From Hyphomicrobiales bacterium (GTDB taxonomy: Bacteria > Pseudomonadota > Alphaproteobacteria > Rhizobiales > Rhizobiaceae), in NCBI GenBank assembly GCA_900472785.1, contig UCJH01000036.1, positions 1-64,000 on the forward strand: DNA of 64,000 bases, written 5' to 3'. Numbering within the stretch: the stretch's first letter is position 1; each line of letters starts with the position of its first letter. The notes below the pieces were generated by a model. The model was not told the origin of the DNA. It was given only the letters and a program-made list of their open reading frames with translations, and searched no databases. Shown piece after piece: positions 61,498 through 64,000 of this stretch. The position numbers and the translations under genes are program-made.

Positions 61498-61537
61498 ATG
61501 CTTGACGGGCGGCCTGTTCGGCACGCCCGTCAAGCAT
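61498..61537. other. 14-bp inverted repeat in the leader of the DUF1059 gene
   Basis: ATGCTTGACGGGCG and CGCCCGTCAAGCAT are perfect complements with a 12-base loop. The element lies just upstream of the Shine-Dalgarno sequence of the DUF1059 gene. No T run follows, so it is an operator or an RNA leader structure rather than a terminator. Confidence 0.65.
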
Positions 61538-61764
61538 ATCACCAACAGCCTGATGAGCCGAATTGTTCCGGACGGAATCGGTGTGTGTGCCATGAAATGG
61601 CCGTGCGAGCGCCGGGAGATGACCCGGATATAGCCCTATTGGGTCCTTCCGAGGGTCACATTGTCGCCAGAACGTTCCTCGACCCTAGCCGTGGTCGACA
61701 GGGTACCGGGACATTCCGGGTGCTTTCGTCCTACTGCCAAGGAACCGAAAAGGAACTGAACGAC

Positions 61765-62187
61765 ATGACCATTCGCCACATGCCTGTTGCCGCCCTTGGG
61801 GCTGCCGTCCTCAGCCTGATCGTCATTGGCGCGCCTGCCTTTGCACAACAGAATGCAGCGCCGCAGACCAAGCCGGTACAGGGGCAATCCATGGAGCAGC
61901 CGGCGCCTGTCGCCATCAGCGACGAGAAGCTGGAAGCCTTCGCGGTTGCCTATCTGCAGGTCGATAAGGTGCGGCAGGATTATTCCGCGAAGATCGGTGC
62001 CGCCAAGGACCCGACGTCCAAGCAGAAGCTGCAGAACGAGGCCAATCAGGAAATGATCAAGGCCGTGGAAACCTCTCCGAACATGTCGGTCGAGGATTAC
62101 AAGACGGTGATCAGCGCCGCGCAGGCCGATCCGGTCGTCGCCAAGAAACTGCAGGAGAAGCTGCAGACGCCACCGGCAGCCCAGTAA
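61765..62187 (+). CDS. DUF4168 secreted protein
   Basis: 140 residues with a signal peptide ending at APAFAQQ, a Q- and P-rich stretch, and a helical DUF4168 domain ([20 protein letters not shown]). The family is periplasmic, small and of unknown function. Its ATG at 61765 follows AAGGAACTGAACGAC. The 227 bases between the inverted repeat and this gene hold no other feature I can support. Confidence 0.85.
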   Translation: MTIRHMPVAALGAAVLSLIVIGAPAFAQQNAAPQTKPVQGQSMEQPAPVAISDEKLEAFAVAYLQVDKVRQDYSAKIGAAKDPTSKQKLQNEANQEMIKAVETSPNMSVEDYKTVISAAQADPVVAKKLQEKLQTPPAAQ

Positions 62188-62332
62188 CAATCGGGCCGGC
62201 GAAAGCCGTTTCTGCAGACGGGTCGTCCTCATCGGGCGGCTCGTCTCCTGCACGAGAAACCGCTATAGAAAAACGACGGTTTGGTGTTATGCCTTGCGCC
62301 ATCGAGACACGTTCAAAGGCATACCCGACACC

Positions 62333-62878
62333 ATGACGTCTTCCCTGCAAAAGGAACTGACCGCCGCGATCCGCAACATTCCGGATTATCCGAAGCCCGG
62401 CATCATGTTCCGCGACATCACCACGTTGCTCGGCAATCCGCGCGCCTTTAGGCGTGCCATCGATGAGCTGGTGCATCCCTATGCCGGCACCAAGATCGAC
62501 AAGATCGCCGGCATCGAGGCGCGCGGCTTCATCATGGGCGGCGCCATGGCGCACCAGATGTCCTCCGGCTTCGTACCGATCCGCAAGAAGGGCAAGCTCC
62601 CGCACGACACGGTGCGCATCGCCTACAGCCTGGAATACGGCGTCGACGAGATGGAGATGCACCGCGATGCAATCACGCCTGGCGAAAAGGTCATCCTGGT
62701 CGACGACCTGATCGCTACCGGCGGCACGGCCGAAGGCGCCGTCAAGCTCCTGACGCAGATGGGGGCCGACATCGTTGCCGCCTGCTTTATCATCGACCTT
62801 CCGGAACTCGGCGGCCGCAAAAAGCTCGAGGCGCTGGGCGTCAATGTCCATACGCTCATCGAATTCGACGGTCACTGA
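62333..62878 (+). CDS. apt: adenine phosphoribosyltransferase
   Basis: 181 residues. The start [20 protein letters not shown] and the PRPP-binding motif [14 protein letters not shown] are diagnostic, and [12 protein letters not shown] provides the base-binding loop. It salvages adenine to AMP with PRPP. Together with adenine deaminase (4231) the window carries both fates of adenine. ATG at 62333 follows the family start exactly. Confidence 0.96.
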   Translation: MTSSLQKELTAAIRNIPDYPKPGIMFRDITTLLGNPRAFRRAIDELVHPYAGTKIDKIAGIEARGFIMGGAMAHQMSSGFVPIRKKGKLPHDTVRIAYSLEYGVDEMEMHRDAITPGEKVILVDDLIATGGTAEGAVKLLTQMGADIVAACFIIDLPELGGRKKLEALGVNVHTLIEFDGH

Positions 62879-62894
62879 ACAAGAGGGGCTGCGG

Positions 62895-64000
62895 ATGACG
62901 ACGCTAGCAGATGCCCTTGATGCGGCAGTCGGCGATGGTATCATTACCGCCACGCAGGCTGAAAGGCTGACGCCGTTTCTGCTCGACAGGGGCGTCGGGG
63001 CTGATGCTGTCGGGTCTGACGGCGCAACTCCGATCATTGCCGACGATGCGCGCGCGGCCGAAGAAAGCGAACAGCCCCGCTTCGTCCGGGGATTTCACGA
63101 CATCCTGATCACGATCGGCATTGTCGTCGCACTTGTGGGGCTTTGGGGCATCGGCAGTATTTTTGCCGTTCTCCCGGCGATCGTCGTTCTGGCGGAAATC
63201 CTGATCCGCCGCCAGCGGCTGGCGCTTCCCGCGGTAGCGCTCACCGTTGCGCTTATTCAGTGGGCGGCCGTGCTGAGCGCTATGCTTGATGAGCAACTGT
63301 CCAGTTCCGCCTATTATTACACGCGCGCGCTTTATCTTATCCCGGTCTTCTCCATCCTGCTGGCCGCGTTCTATTGGCGATATCGCGTCCCTCTGGCGCT
63401 GGCGGCACTGCTGTTTTCGCTGTTCCTGCTCGCCATGGACCTCGTTATCATTCTTCTGACAAAAGCGATGGGTGTCGCCGATCTCCTGGTCGAGCACAGC
63501 GGTTTGGTCGCGACGGTATTCTTCGTCGGCGCACTCGGCCTTTTCACGGCGGCGATGATTTACGATGTCGCCGATCCGGCCCGCAGAACACGGCAGTCCG
63601 ATGTCGCCTTCTGGCTTCATTTGGCGGCAGCACCAGCGCTGCTCTATGCGATGCTGTCCTTCATCTTCCTGCGCACCGCCTCGGGCGAATGGTGGGGCGA
63701 AACGACGTCGCCCGGCGACGCAGCCGCCGTGCTGGCGATCGTCGTCGTCTTCATGGTGATCGGCCTCGTCATCGACCGTCGTGCCTTCGTGACCTCGGGC
63801 CTGCTTTCGCTCGGCCTTGCAATCTGGACGATCCTGCAGCGCGGCGGCATCGACTTCGGTGATTATTTCTCGGTGACCGTGCTTGCGGTCGGCGTGGTGG
63901 TGCTGATGGTCGGCATCTTCTGGCAAGCCCTGCGACGGACCGTTCTCTCGGTCCTGCCGGGGTCGATCACGCGGCATCTGCATCCCGTGCCGGCGCCGTT
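62895..64000 (+). CDS. DUF2157-like polytopic membrane protein (partial)
   Basis: Runs off the right edge; 368 codons visible. A short soluble start (ALDAAVGDGIITATQAERL) resembles the DUF2157 N-terminal domain. It is followed by at least eight hydrophobic helices beginning with DILITIGIVVALVGLWGIG. Function of the family is unknown. It starts 16 bases after the apt stop with AGAGGGG as ribosome binding site, so it may be co-transcribed with apt. Confidence 0.8.
   Translation, partial: MTTLADALDAAVGDGIITATQAERLTPFLLDRGVGADAVGSDGATPIIADDARAAEESEQPRFVRGFHDILITIGIVVALVGLWGIGSIFAVLPAIVVLAEILIRRQRLALPAVALTVALIQWAAVLSAMLDEQLSSSAYYYTRALYLIPVFSILLAAFYWRYRVPLALAALLFSLFLLAMDLVIILLTKAMGVADLLVEHSGLVATVFFVGALGLFTAAMIYDVADPARRTRQSDVAFWLHLAAAPALLYAMLSFIFLRTASGEWWGETTSPGDAAAVLAIVVVFMVIGLVIDRRAFVTSGLLSLGLAIWTILQRGGIDFGDYFSVTVLAVGVVVLMVGIFWQALRRTVLSVLPGSITRHLHPVPAP

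Noticed and set aside
1-64000. CRISPR arrays, tRNA or rRNA genes and complete insertion sequences
   Set aside because: No spaced direct repeats, no cloverleaf-type sequences and no transposase-like reading frame were found on either strand.

Overview
The window is chromosomal DNA of an alphaproteobacterium of the family Rhizobiaceae (Rhizobium, Agrobacterium, Sinorhizobium and relatives). The evidence is internal. There is a NolR-type ArsR repressor, a choXWV choline transporter, and a fused trpE-trpG gene preceded by a 14-codon WWW leader peptide of the peTrpL type. There is also a RirA-type iron box, a DUF1285-Nudix-cca operon, and a GC-rich palindromic intergenic repeat of rhizobial character. 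I saw no rRNA, tRNA, CRISPR array, phage or complete insertion sequence. The edges cut two genes: a flavin oxidoreductase at the left and a DUF2157-like membrane protein at the right.

Positions 1-9.1 kb hold catabolic genes: an Old-Yellow-Enzyme type reductase, a GH13 alpha-glucosidase, adenine deaminase, two overlapping alpha/beta hydrolases and an omega-amino-acid:pyruvate transaminase. A small island of toxin-antitoxin genes sits at the 3' end of ade and is flanked by a second, diverged copy of the last codons of ade. Positions 9.3-15.2 kb carry a secreted GH9 endoglucanase translationally coupled to a Gfo/Idh/MocA dehydrogenase, a second dehydrogenase, nolR with a consensus NolR box upstream, and a HugZ-like heme protein. 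Positions 15.2-19.5 kb hold choXWV, thymidine kinase and a small cytochrome c.

Positions 19.6-27.9 kb are the most intriguing part. Five large genes on one strand encode a coiled-coil protein, an unknown soluble protein, an AAA+ ATPase, another unknown soluble protein and a DUF2333-like membrane-anchored protein. They are followed by an exported ClpP-fold protein. The run is interrupted by a 172-bp palindromic repeat that ends 5 bp before a start codon and by a RelE-type toxin-antitoxin module. The function is unknown to me, and I treat the run as a candidate undescribed multi-protein system.

Positions 28-43.4 kb are mostly housekeeping: formate-THF ligase, an extensin-like protein, a TonB-dependent receptor with a RirA box, and a MarR-SDR pair sharing an identical palindromic operator. 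They continue with trpL-trpEG, a CDF transporter with queF, a HupE/UreJ homologue, a ClpP paralogue, vapBC, and leuA behind a leucine-rich leader and attenuator. Positions 43.7-51.3 kb hold a chemoreceptor, an ECF sigma factor with its anti-sigma factor, a TPR protein, a metallophosphoesterase, a Nudix hydrolase, a glutathionyl-hydroquinone reductase and an acetyltransferase. Positions 51.3-58.6 kb form a tightly coupled MoxR-DUF58-BatA/DUF4159-membrane protein-GNAT operon. Positions 58.8-64 kb hold DUF1285-Nudix-cca, small DUF1059 and DUF4168 proteins, apt and the truncated membrane protein.

Control by leader peptides (trp, leu) and local repressors (nolR, marR) can be read directly from the sequence. 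Several genes use TTG or GTG starts backed by good Shine-Dalgarno sequences, and both RelE-type toxins begin with TTG inside the end of their antitoxin gene.
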